Source of the DNA: Cypionkella psychrotolerans
Lineage (GTDB): Bacteria; Pseudomonadota; Alphaproteobacteria; Rhodobacterales; Rhodobacteraceae
Direction of reading: 5' to 3'
DNA length: 64,000 nucleotides
Assembly (NCBI RefSeq): GCF_001294535.1
Contig: NZ_LGIC01000087.1
Span: 1 to 64,000 of the forward strand
How positions within the stretch are numbered: position 1 is the stretch's first letter; each line of letters opens with the position of its first letter. Below the pieces are notes generated by a model, which did not search any database, had not been told where the DNA came from, and worked only from the letters and a program-made list of their open reading frames with translations. Shown in pieces: positions 1 to 7,452 of the stretch. The position numbers and the translations under genes were made by a program.

Positions 1-157
1 GCTTCAACAGCACCGTTTGGCGCTGATCCTCCAGCGCACGCTGACAAAAAGGTTCACGCAGCCATGCATAGAAGCCGCTCGGATGAACGGCCAGCATCCG
101 GCACATAGCCCTGACGGCAAAGATTGGCCGGTGTTCGGCGATAAACGCATACCTCAC
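1..157 (-). CDS. IS3 transposase OrfB, N-terminal fragment (partial at window edge)
   Basis: About 52 codons are visible, starting from GTG at 157-155, which overlaps the OrfA stop codon. The translation includes FIAEHRPIFAVRAMCRMLAV and HPSGFYAWLREP, the N-terminal signature of IS3 OrfB just before the rve integrase (DDE) domain. The catalytic DDE residues would lie beyond the left edge and cannot be checked. The frame is -1 relative to OrfA and is open back to the slippery heptamer at 187-193, so the active protein is expected to be an OrfAB fusion made by frameshifting. The frame itself contains no stop within the window. Confidence 0.85.
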   Translation of the reverse strand, partial: MRYAFIAEHRPIFAVRAMCRMLAVHPSGFYAWLREPFCQRALEDQRQTVLLK

Positions 158-432
158 CGGGATTCCCTGGCGAAGTATGCGGTCGCCTTTTTTAGGATGT
201 CCCGTTCCTCCGTGACCCGCAGCAGATCTCGCTTCAACCGGCGGATCTCATCAGCTTGCGCATCGACCTCTTGGATCACCTTTGCGGGCCGCGAAAACTG
301 CTTCTGCCATGTGTAGATCGACTTGGTGCTGACCCCCAATCGCTCGGCCACCTCGCGCACCGGGTAGCCCCGATCCTCGACCTGTGCGACCGCATCGCGC
401 TTGAACTCATCTGTGAATTTGTTCGTGGACAT
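154..432 (-). CDS. IS3 transposase OrfA
   Basis: This 92-residue protein carries the HTH_Tnp_1 pattern: KFTDEFKRDAVAQVEDRGYP, then EVAERLGVSTKSIYTWQKQF. A heptad-like helix follows (DEIRRLKRDLLRVTEERDILKKA compressed here as two short motifs, DEIRRLKRDL and VTEERDILKKA) and probably mediates multimerisation. OrfA binds the IS ends and is combined with OrfB by frameshifting. The ATG at 432 is preferred over an upstream in-frame start because a GGAGGA ribosome site lies just before it. The 3' end overlaps OrfB. The gene is complete. Confidence 0.9.
   Translation of the reverse strand: MSTNKFTDEFKRDAVAQVEDRGYPVREVAERLGVSTKSIYTWQKQFSRPAKVIQEVDAQADEIRRLKRDLLRVTEERDILKKATAYFARESR
187..193 (-). other. 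Candidate -1 frameshift slippery heptamer
   Basis: On the minus strand the sequence is A AAA AAG in the OrfA frame, the canonical X XXY YYZ heptamer used by IS3-family elements. A slip back of one base enters the frame of OrfB, which stays open through the GTG at 157. This is a motif reading; frameshifting itself is inferred. Confidence 0.75.
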
Positions 433-485
433 ATCGTCCTCCTTGCTTCCAAAATTACCAAGCAAGGCGTCTACAAATCTAGGGG

Positions 486-935
486 CTATTCAACCGTGCG
501 TGCGATCGAAAGCGCCGCGCTAAGATGACTGAGGTAGTTCTGGACCGTGGATGGGTCCCGTTCGCCGCGTCGCAGGGTGCCGGCGAAGTCCACGATGTCC
601 TTGCTGCGCAGATCCTGGCAGGGAATTTCGGCGATCATGTATTCTGCCCGGATCGACCGAAGAACTTGCGTCTTGGTGCGCCCCATGGAAGTTCCCATCT
701 CGATGAGGTAGTCTTTGAGAATGTCTCCGACCGACCCTGTCTTGCGTTGAACTGCTTCCAACCCGCCCGGGGAATGAAGTTCCCGTTCGCGACTCTTGAG
801 CCAGGCTTCGGCTGTCGAGCGCCGATCGAAGGTGGAGGATTCCTGATGGACGATGCGACTGTTGGACTTGATAAGGATCTGCGCCCGAAAGGCGACACTT
901 CCATCCGCACGCGTCCGTTCTACGATTGTACCCAT
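486..935 (-). pseudogene. dusA-linked tyrosine integrase, truncated by the IS
   Basis: The visible 149 residues are an N-terminal arm plus the SAM-like core-binding domain of a phage-type integrase: an MGTIVERTRADGSVAFRAQI start, an arm-type DNA-binding strand region, then the helical segment around DILKDYLIEMGTSMGRTKTQ and PSTVQNYLSHLSAALSIAR. The catalytic R..HxxR..Y domain is absent. The last native codon is near 495; the final Val-Glu-stop is encoded by the end of the IS. The ATG at 935 is preferred over a TTG at 950 because family members start MGTI. It is oriented away from dusA, whose start is about 110 bp away, which is the arrangement known for integrases of islands inserted in dusA. 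It should be non-functional unless completed in trans. Confidence 0.85.
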
Positions 936-940
936 TTTCC

Positions 941-980
941 GGTAGTCCAAGACGTGTTTTTTGGTAGTCCTTGGACTACC
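941..980. repeat. GGTAGTCC repeat cluster between integrase and dusA
   Basis: GGTAGTCC occurs at 941-948 and 963-970, and its inverse GGACTACC at 973-980. The last two form a near-perfect palindrome, GGTAGTCCTTGGACTACC. The position just upstream of the integrase start fits an integrase arm-type site or an autoregulatory operator; neither role can be proved from sequence. Confidence 0.55.
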
Positions 981-1047
981 GTTTGCGATCTATCGGCCCA
1001 AATACGCCATAACAACGCCAAATCCGACCTTCCGAGATCTAGCACAT

Positions 1048-2058
1048 ATGACTGAAAATTCAATAAAAACAAGTATTTCAATGGCGCACCGCTTGTCGGT
1101 CGCGCCGATGATGGATTGGTCTGACCGACATTGTCGATACTTCCACCGCCAGATGACCCGCCGCGCGATGCTGTATACCGAGATGGTGACGGCTGCTGCC
1201 ATCCTGCATGGCCCAAAAGATCGCCTGCTGGATTTCAGCGCCGCGGAACATCCGATTGCGCTGCAAATTGGTGGCTCTGATCAGCGGGAACTGGCTGAGG
1301 CCACGCGGATCGCGGGCGCTTGGGGCTATGACGAGGTCAATCTGAACGTCGGCTGCCCGTCAGACCGGGTGCAATCCGGTTGCTTTGGCGCGGTGCTGAT
1401 GGAGCGTCCGACGCTGGTCGCGGAATGTGTCGCGGCGATGATCGCTGAGGCGAATGTGCCTGTGACGGTGAAATGCCGGATTGGTGTGGATGAGCAAGAC
1501 CCCGAAACCGTGCTGCCGGACTTTCTGGAAAAAGTCTCAGGCGCGGGGGTGAGCCATTTTATCATCCACGCCCGCAAGGCTTGGCTGAAGGGGCTGTCGC
1601 CGAAAGAAAACCGTGAGATTCCGCCGCTGAATTATGATCTGGTGCTGCGGATGAAAGCGGCTTTCCCGCATTTGACGATCTGCATCAATGGTGGGGTCAC
1701 CTCGCTAACGCAAGCGAAAACTCTGCTGGATCAAGGGCTTGATGGCGTGATGCTGGGGCGCGCGGCTTACCACGATCCGGCTTCGGTGCTGGTGGGGGCC
1801 GATGCTTTGTGGGGTGATGCTTCGGGCGTGGATGCCTTTGGCGCGGTTGAGGCCATGCGGCCCTACATCCTCGACCACATTGCGACAGGTGGGCGTCTGC
1901 ATCAGATCACCCGGCATATGTTGGGGCTGTTCACCGGGCGACCCGGCGCGCGCGGTTGGCGCCGGGTGTTGTCGGAACGCGCCAACAAACCCGGCGCGGG
2001 GTTGGATGTTTTAGACGCCGCTTTGGGCGAACTTCAGGCTGCTGCCACCGCCGCGTGA
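1048..2058 (+). CDS. dusA: tRNA-dihydrouridine(20/20a) synthase DusA
   Basis: FMN-dependent reductase that converts uridine to dihydrouridine in the tRNA D-loop. The 336-residue product has the TIM-barrel motifs of DusA: APMMDWSDRHCR near residue 19, ALQIGG near 71, NVGCPSDRVQSGCFGA with catalytic Cys103, and the HARKAWLKGLSPKENREIPP segment. The C-terminal helical domain (RPGARGWRRVLS) is complete. Two starts are possible, ATG 1048 and ATG 1081; homologues usually begin close to the HRLSVAP stretch. The first eleven codons after 1048 are AT-rich, unlike the rest of the gene, and probably come from the neighbouring island. The 3' end overlaps the convergent MFS gene by 25 bp. Confidence 0.95.
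   Translation: MTENSIKTSISMAHRLSVAPMMDWSDRHCRYFHRQMTRRAMLYTEMVTAAAILHGPKDRLLDFSAAEHPIALQIGGSDQRELAEATRIAGAWGYDEVNLNVGCPSDRVQSGCFGAVLMERPTLVAECVAAMIAEANVPVTVKCRIGVDEQDPETVLPDFLEKVSGAGVSHFIIHARKAWLKGLSPKENREIPPLNYDLVLRMKAAFPHLTICINGGVTSLTQAKTLLDQGLDGVMLGRAAYHDPASVLVGADALWGDASGVDAFGAVEAMRPYILDHIATGGRLHQITRHMLGLFTGRPGARGWRRVLSERANKPGAGLDVLDAALGELQAAATAA
1081..1130 (+). other. Probable island attachment region in the 5' end of dusA
   Basis: dusA-associated integrases recombine within the first codons of dusA, leaving the gene intact but with a replaced 5' end. Here a dusA-type integrase remnant lies directly upstream and codon composition switches from AT-rich to host-like at about 1081. The exact crossover core cannot be set without the other junction, which is outside the window. 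Confidence 0.4.
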
Positions 2059-3233
2059 CGTGGGATCAGCCGCGACAGCACCAAGGCAATCACGCCACAC
2101 AAAGCAACCGCGCCCAGCATCGGCACCACGGTGCCATCCATGAACGGCCCGGTTGCCGCCACCAGAACGCCAGCCGCGACCATCTGCATGGTGCCGCCCA
2201 AGGATGCCGCCAAGCCCGCATGTTCGCCTTGTTCCTCTAGCGCCAGCACTTGTGCTGTCGGCAATACGACGCCGAGGAACATATTCGCCAAAAACAGCCC
2301 GGCGATGGTGACGTAGAGGTTGGCAAAGCCCAGCAAAGCCAGCGCGAACAGGCCGAAGGTGGCAAGTGCAAAGCCGGTCGTGGCCCGCACGATCATCTTT
2401 TTTGCGCCAACCCGGCGGCTGATGGTGGCGGCGAATTGCGACGCCGCGAAGAAGCCGAAGGCGTTGATGGCGAAGGCCAGCGAGAACTGGGTGGGGCTGA
2501 GGCCGAATTGCCCAGTGTAGACGAATGAGGCCGAGGCGATAAAGACAAAGAAGCTGGCGAAAGCAAAGCCTGCAAGGAAGGTCATCGCCAGAAAACCCCG
2601 GTCGCTGAACAACACACCCAGACCTTTGCGCATGGTGACAAGGTCAAAGCGTTGGCGTTTTTCGGCGGGCAAAGTCTCATCCACCATGAAATAGATCATG
2701 AAGAAGCTGAGGCTTGCGGCCAGCAACAAAGCCCAGAACACCAGCCGCCATGTGCCAAACGTCAGCAATGCCGAGCCGGACAGCGGGGCCAACAGCGGCG
2801 AGATCGCGATGACGATCATGATGGTGGACATCATGCGGGTGGCATCGGCTCCGGTGGCGAGATCGCGGATCATCGCGCGCAGCACCACCATATTAGCGGC
2901 TCCACCAATGCCTTGGATGAAGCGGCCGAAGATCAGAATTTCAACTGTGGGGGCCACTGCGCAGATCACCGTGCCCACCATGAACAGCGCCAGCCCCGCA
3001 TACATCGGCGGCTTGCGGCCCGCTTGATCGGCCCAAGGGCCATAGACCAGCTGCGCCACGCCGAAGGCCAGAAAATACGCCACAATCGTCCATTGCACCG
3101 CCTGCATCGTGGTCGCCAGATCATCTTGGATCTTCGGCATCGCGGGCAGGTACATGTCAATCGCGAACGGGCCGACAGCGGCGACAAGGCCAAGGATCAG
3201 CGAGTAGCGCATTAGCGATACGGTTTTTGGCAT
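2034..3233 (-). CDS. Bcr/CflA-family MFS multidrug exporter
   Basis: A 399-residue inner-membrane antiporter with twelve predicted membrane helices. Family marks are the DMYLPAMPKI segment at the end of helix 1 and the MFS motif A variant GPWADQAGRKPP in the loop after helix 2, with RFIQGIGGAANMVVLRAMIRD in helix 4. Bcr/CflA proteins use the proton gradient to expel bicyclomycin, sulfonamides, chloramphenicol-like drugs or cysteine; the substrate here is unknown. It ends inside the 3' end of dusA. ATG at 3233 directly precedes the conserved helix 1, with no better start in frame. Length is normal for the family. Confidence 0.9.
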   Translation of the reverse strand: MPKTVSLMRYSLILGLVAAVGPFAIDMYLPAMPKIQDDLATTMQAVQWTIVAYFLAFGVAQLVYGPWADQAGRKPPMYAGLALFMVGTVICAVAPTVEILIFGRFIQGIGGAANMVVLRAMIRDLATGADATRMMSTIMIVIAISPLLAPLSGSALLTFGTWRLVFWALLLAASLSFFMIYFMVDETLPAEKRQRFDLVTMRKGLGVLFSDRGFLAMTFLAGFAFASFFVFIASASFVYTGQFGLSPTQFSLAFAINAFGFFAASQFAATISRRVGAKKMIVRATTGFALATFGLFALALLGFANLYVTIAGLFLANMFLGVVLPTAQVLALEEQGEHAGLAASLGGTMQMVAAGVLVAATGPFMDGTVVPMLGAVALCGVIALVLSRLIPRHAAVAAA

Positions 3234-3367
3234 GGAAACCTCAAATGTCGGACAATGGGTGAGGTTTAGCTTGCATTGGGGGGGAGGGAAAGGTCTGAAC
3301 GGCTGGTATGCGCCGACAAGTCGGTCTAAGTCTTGGGCTATGTTTCGTATCCGAAAGAGGAGCTGTC

Positions 3368-4186
3368 ATGCCCGAAATTTCCACGCTTTTGCCGATGGTG
3401 GCGTTGCTTTTCGTGATCGGCGGGGTGGCTGGGGTGGTGGCGGGATTGTTGGGGGTGGGCGGCGGTATCGTGCTGGTGCCGGCGTTTTTCTATGCGTTCA
3501 GCCATCTCGGGTATGACGGGCCGCAGTTGATGCAGATTTGTGTGGCGACCTCATTGGCGACGATCGTGGTGACCTCGCCGCGCTCGGTGGCGTCGCATCA
3601 TAAGAAGGGTGCGGTGGATTGGCAGATGCTGCGGGATTGGGCACCGTTTATTGTCGGCGGTGCCTTGGCGGGGACGTTGGTGGCGGCTTTGGTGAAGTCG
3701 GTGGTGTTGCAGGTGGTGTTTGGGGTGCTGGCGGGGCTGGCGGGGCTTTATATGGCGTTTGGCAAGCCTAGCTGGCGGCTGGGCACGCAGCTTCCGGGGC
3801 AGCCTACGCGCGGGATCATGGCCTCGGTGCTGGCGTTTTGTTCGGCGATGATGGGGATTGGCGGCGGTACGTTTGGGGTGCCGTTGATGAGCCTTTATGG
3901 CGTGCCGATCCACCGGGCTGTCGCCACCGCAGCGGGGTTGGGGGTGTTGATTGCGACGCCTTCGGTGCTGGGGTTTTTGTTCGTGCCGATTGAAAACGCG
4001 CCGCCTTATACTTTGGGAGCGGTCAATCTGCCCGCGTTTCTCGTGGTGATTGGGTCGACGATGCTGACCACACCTTGGGGGGTGAAGCTGGCGCATGCGA
4101 TGGATCCGAAGCCGCTGAAACGGGCATTTGCGGTGTTTATCACTTTGGTGGCGTTGAATATGCTGCGCAAGGTTGTGGGCTGGTAG
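3368..4186 (+). CDS. TauE/SafE-family sulfite/organosulfonate exporter-like permease
   Basis: A 272-residue integral membrane protein with about eight hydrophobic segments in two related halves. The first half has GVVAGLLGVGGGIVLVPAFF and the second AMMGIGGGTFGVPLMSLYG, the paired G-rich signatures of TauE/SafE (DUF81). Members move sulfite, sulfoacetate or related anions across the inner membrane; the substrate cannot be told here. ATG 3368 is chosen because an AGAGGAG ribosome site lies immediately upstream. It is divergent from the MFS gene, with about 130 bp between them. No sulfonate catabolism genes lie nearby. Confidence 0.9.
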   Translation: MPEISTLLPMVALLFVIGGVAGVVAGLLGVGGGIVLVPAFFYAFSHLGYDGPQLMQICVATSLATIVVTSPRSVASHHKKGAVDWQMLRDWAPFIVGGALAGTLVAALVKSVVLQVVFGVLAGLAGLYMAFGKPSWRLGTQLPGQPTRGIMASVLAFCSAMMGIGGGTFGVPLMSLYGVPIHRAVATAAGLGVLIATPSVLGFLFVPIENAPPYTLGAVNLPAFLVVIGSTMLTTPWGVKLAHAMDPKPLKRAFAVFITLVALNMLRKVVGW

Positions 4187-4192
4187 AGGCGT

Positions 4193-4264
4193 TGTCCACG
4201 CGTGGACAGTTTTGCAGCCGTTATGAATCAAGGGCTTGCAAGGGTCAGGTAACGGATTATTAAC
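4193..4264 (+). promoter_or_regulatory. Composite intergenic element, copy A
   Basis: A perfect 16-bp palindrome TGTCCACGCGTGGACA (4193-4208) is followed by ATCAAGGGCTTGC (ATCAA at 4227) and then TTAAC (4260). The same three boxes with the same spacing occur at 34540 and 53902. All lie upstream of a plus-strand gene. Role unknown; possibilities are a transcription factor site with a promoter or a small mobile or structural element. Confidence 0.6.
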
Positions 4265-4433
4265 ATATGCAACCTTGGGTTGTTATGATAATCTGAATAC
4301 ATTCGTGTCAAATGGCCACGCCGTCTGCGCGAAATTGCCCAAGTTTGACCACGAAGTTCGGCCACATCTTCTCTAGGTTGATCCCGGCGCTGCGGCGGGG
4401 GGCAGCCTGCGCTGGCATGGGCTGGGGGGCCTT

Positions 4434-6473
4434 GTGCCAAGCGTTTGGGCGGATGTGTTCAGAAGGCTGCTTGGCATGGGACTTACGGCTGCAACGACGA
4501 CAAGCGGCATTGCGATGATCAACATCGTGATGAAGGCGGCTGACGGCTCGGGCGGGACGTGGCAGGACCCGGTGCAAATCATCCCGCAAGATATGTATGG
4601 CAATCCTGAGCAATTCGTCGCCAGCATCAAGGCATCCCTGCCGCTGGTGAACAATTTGCGGGTGCAGTTTAACGAATTTTCCTTCAACGCCGATGGGTCG
4701 CTGAACCCGCAGATGGAGCGGTTTCTCGCGGCGGCGACGGCGGCAGGCTATCAGCTGACCATGGTGTACGCCGGGGGCGATGCGCAAAATATCGGGCGCA
4801 ATATTGAGGGCTGGCCTGCGCTGAGCAACGCCGAGGCCTATGCGGCGCTGGAAGCCAATTACAGCGATGTGTCCGGGGCTTGGAGCAAAATGCTCGACTG
4901 GATGGATCAGCATAAATCGGTCGAGGATTCGGTTTATGGCTGGGAGCTGATGAACGAATCCGCGGGCTACAAGCATTCGGTACGGGCCAACGGCACGCAG
5001 GGCGATCTGGATAAGGCGGATTTCGTCAAGCTGTACGCCGATCACGCGATTGCTTTGACTGAGTTGATTGAGGCGCGGGCGGCGGGCAAGATATTGGTCG
5101 GCGGTTGGGGCTATAACGGCGATTTCCTGACCTTGGCGGGCACGATGATTGGCGGGGTTTCGGCGCTGGACTATTTGCGCGCCGGGGTCGGCGACAATCT
5201 GGTGTGGTCGTCGCATCTCTATCCCGGCTGGATGGGGACGCATCTGCCGACCACCAGTGCAGAGCTTTCAACCTTGCTGGATACATTGTTTGCCTCGGTC
5301 GCGGGTGATGCGGTGCTGATCACCGAGACCAATGCTGATGGTAAGGTCGATGATCCGGGATCGCTGTTGAATGAGGACGACCTCGCGGCCGCCAGTTATG
5401 AATGGTTCGCCGCACATGGCATGGGGATCGGCTGGTATCCGGGGCTGCAAACCGGGGCCTCTAGCCTGATGGTGATCAATGCCGATGGGTCCTTGACCGC
5501 ACGGCATCAACATTCCTTGGCCCATGCGATGGATGCGTTTTCACTGGGGCAGCACGGCACTGCGGCTCAGGCGGCGGGGGAAGTTGTGGGCGTTAGCCTG
5601 ACCAAAATGACCCTGCGCAATGAGGCTTATGAGGTTGCTGCTGGCGAGGCGGGCACGGATGCGGCGCAATATGCGGGCTTTGGCTTTGGTTATGGCGGCA
5701 ATGATACGATCAATGGGCGCGCGATCTCGAATGATTTTCTCTATGGCGGCATGGGCAATGATCAGCTTTCGGGTTTTGCGGGCGATGATTTCCTGTTTGG
5801 GCAGGATGGCGCGGACCAGCTGATCGGGGGCGCGGGAATTGACGCGCTGTTTGGCGGGCGCGGCAATGATCGGCTGGATGGTGGCATGGGGCGCGATCAG
5901 CTTTATGGCGGTGTCGGCAATGATACCTATGTCGTGGATCAGACGGCGGATTCTGTGCGCGAACTGGTCGGCGAGGGCGTGGATACGGTGCTGAGCACGG
6001 CGCGGGTGTATTCTTTGAGCCGTCCGGGGCTGGAGGTGCAGACACAGGTGGAACATCTGACGTTTATCGGGGTCGGGGATTTTACCGGGACTGGTAACGG
6101 GCTGGCCAATCGGCTGACCGGAGGGGCGGGCAACGACCAGTTATTCGGGCTTGATGGCCAAGACAGTCTGATTGGCGGCGCGGGGGATGATCGCTTGGAC
6201 GGCGGCACGGGGCGGGATTTTCTGACTGGGGGGGCGGGGGCGGATCAGTTTTTGTTCGCGAAAACCTCTGGCGCGGATCGGGTGATGGATTTCGAGGATA
6301 ATGTCGACGTGCTGGTGCTGAGCGGCTTTGTCGGGGTCAGCACGGCCACGCAGGCTTTGAGCCACGCATTGCAGTATGGCGCGAATGTGGTGTTCAACTT
6401 TGGCGAGGGCGATGTGCTGACCGTGCTGAACACGACCAAGGCGGCGCTGATGGATGATCTATTGGTCAGCTAG
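4434..6473 (+). CDS. Secreted glycoside-hydrolase-like protein with RTX repeats
   Basis: The 679-residue protein has an N-terminal TIM-barrel-like domain (about residues 30-375) and a C-terminal RTX region. The barrel shows YGWELMNESAG with Glu175 and VLITETN with Glu298, the pattern of acid/base and nucleophile glutamates in clan GH-A (GH5-like) enzymes. From about residue 424 there are calcium-binding nonapeptides such as GGMGNDQLSGFAG and GGRGNDRLDGGMG, with a second group near 560-600. RTX proteins are normally exported by type I secretion through a C-terminal signal; there is no exporter in this window. Starts at GTG 4434 or ATG 4476/4515 are all possible; none has a classical signal peptide. 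Substrate unknown. Confidence 0.8.
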   Translation: MPSVWADVFRRLLGMGLTAATTTSGIAMINIVMKAADGSGGTWQDPVQIIPQDMYGNPEQFVASIKASLPLVNNLRVQFNEFSFNADGSLNPQMERFLAAATAAGYQLTMVYAGGDAQNIGRNIEGWPALSNAEAYAALEANYSDVSGAWSKMLDWMDQHKSVEDSVYGWELMNESAGYKHSVRANGTQGDLDKADFVKLYADHAIALTELIEARAAGKILVGGWGYNGDFLTLAGTMIGGVSALDYLRAGVGDNLVWSSHLYPGWMGTHLPTTSAELSTLLDTLFASVAGDAVLITETNADGKVDDPGSLLNEDDLAAASYEWFAAHGMGIGWYPGLQTGASSLMVINADGSLTARHQHSLAHAMDAFSLGQHGTAAQAAGEVVGVSLTKMTLRNEAYEVAAGEAGTDAAQYAGFGFGYGGNDTINGRAISNDFLYGGMGNDQLSGFAGDDFLFGQDGADQLIGGAGIDALFGGRGNDRLDGGMGRDQLYGGVGNDTYVVDQTADSVRELVGEGVDTVLSTARVYSLSRPGLEVQTQVEHLTFIGVGDFTGTGNGLANRLTGGAGNDQLFGLDGQDSLIGGAGDDRLDGGTGRDFLTGGAGADQFLFAKTSGADRVMDFEDNVDVLVLSGFVGVSTATQALSHALQYGANVVFNFGEGDVLTVLNTTKAALMDDLLVS

Positions 6474-6480
6474 GCGCTGG

Positions 6481-7374
6481 CTAGCGTCTGCGTCGTGGCG
6501 GTGGTGCTGGCATGGCGAGGGTCATTTTCGTGGCAATCGCGGGCAGGGTGTTGTTGATGCTGCCGATCATATGGCCGGGCTCGGCGTCGAGGACATAGGT
6601 TTCGGTGGTCTCGCCATCGGCAGAAGGCTCCCATTGGATCGAGAGGCCGGGGCGGGCATCGTTCAGCGTCACCACGCCCTGCATCATCGCCCCCCGCACC
6701 GGTTGGGTCAGGATATTGGCGGGGCGGGTGGTGGTGTAGAACACCACATATTGGTCGGAGATGTAGTAGAAATAGGGATCAGTGATGGTCTCAATCTGCC
6801 ACCAGCCGACGGCCCAAGCGGGCATAGGGTCGCGGGCATCGTCGCCCGTGCATTGCCAGAAGATGATGCGGGGGACGCCGAAGATGCCGCGCTCGGACAT
6901 GCCCGCGCCATTGGAACCGGGGGCGCCGTTCTGGATGATATGCTCGCCATTCCACAGCTCGGTGTGCAGGCCGTAGCCGTTGTCACGGAAGGTGATGATG
7001 CCGGAGCGGCCCGACAGACGCGCCTTGATGGCGTGGATATCGCCGTGGGCGGGGCCAGAATAGATCGTATCGCCCCGGCCATAGCGGTTGGTGAGATAGG
7101 TTTCCAATTCATCGACAGCGCCTAAGTAGTAGTTCTGGCCCAGTCTGGCGCAGGGGCGGCGATAACTGCGGGCGGGGATTTTATGCTCGGCCCCGGCGAG
7201 GTTCAGGGCCTCGGAAATCTGGAAGCAACAGGGGGTGTTGCGCGGGCCGGTGTTGCCGACATTCAGCGCATCCATGTAATCGCCGATGTGCTTGGGCAGG
7301 CGGTTGTAGGTGGGGTATCCGGCGCGCAGGGTGGCAAAATCTAAGGGAATTTGCCCAAGGGTGGGAATTGGCAT
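6481..7374 (-). CDS. Tae4-like peptidoglycan amidase (type VI effector family), 297 aa
   Basis: Residues 10-175 follow the layout of Tae4 cell-wall amidases (NlpC/P60 fold): FATLRAGYPTYN, then NTPCCFQISEALNLAG with candidate catalytic Cys49, then YYLGAVDELETYL, and SGRSGIITF followed by GLHTELWNG with His137. Tae4 proteins cut the D-Glu-mDAP bond of peptidoglycan in rival cells. This protein is longer than typical Tae4 (about 160-180 aa), with a C-terminal region rich in aromatic and beta-type sequence and ending PPPRRRR. No signal peptide is seen. No Tai4-type immunity gene or type VI component lies in the window. It is in line, same strand, with the Slam-like and lipoprotein genes. The family call is by eye and moderately sure. 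Confidence 0.65.
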   Translation of the reverse strand: MPIPTLGQIPLDFATLRAGYPTYNRLPKHIGDYMDALNVGNTGPRNTPCCFQISEALNLAGAEHKIPARSYRRPCARLGQNYYLGAVDELETYLTNRYGRGDTIYSGPAHGDIHAIKARLSGRSGIITFRDNGYGLHTELWNGEHIIQNGAPGSNGAGMSERGIFGVPRIIFWQCTGDDARDPMPAWAVGWWQIETITDPYFYYISDQYVVFYTTTRPANILTQPVRGAMMQGVVTLNDARPGLSIQWEPSADGETTETYVLDAEPGHMIGSINNTLPAIATKMTLAMPAPPPRRRR

Positions 7375-7452
7375 GGCAACCTCATATCGCTGAAAACAGC
7401 TTGGAAATATGAGGAAAGGCTGGGCCGATCCGCGAGTCGTGTCAACCTTGGG

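Larger units (their letters stand above)
1..492 (-). mobile_element. IS3-family insertion sequence, 5' portion (runs off the left edge)
   Basis: Two overlapping frames on the minus strand encode OrfA (helix-turn-helix) and the start of the OrfB integrase, the layout of IS3-family elements. The likely terminus is at 492, where the minus strand begins TGAATAGCCCCTAG; IS3-family ends characteristically start with TG, and a TGAA..GCCCC start is common in this family (recalled, not searched). An alternative start, TGTAGACGCC, lies at 475. The distal end, the second inverted repeat and any target duplication are outside the window, so the exact boundary cannot be confirmed. The element interrupts the integrase gene immediately to its right. 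Confidence 0.8.

Noticed and set aside
3234-3367. Riboswitch or RNA gene between MFS and TauE genes
   Set aside because: Short region with a G-run and no stable pairing beyond chance.
4193-4208. parS partition site
   Set aside because: TGTCCACGCGTGGACA differs from the TGTTTCACGTGAAACA-type consensus in core and spacing, and copies are spread over 50 kb beside unrelated genes.
6481-7374. Complete type VI secretion system
   Set aside because: Only a Tae4-like effector is seen; no Tss, Hcp or VgrG gene is in the window.
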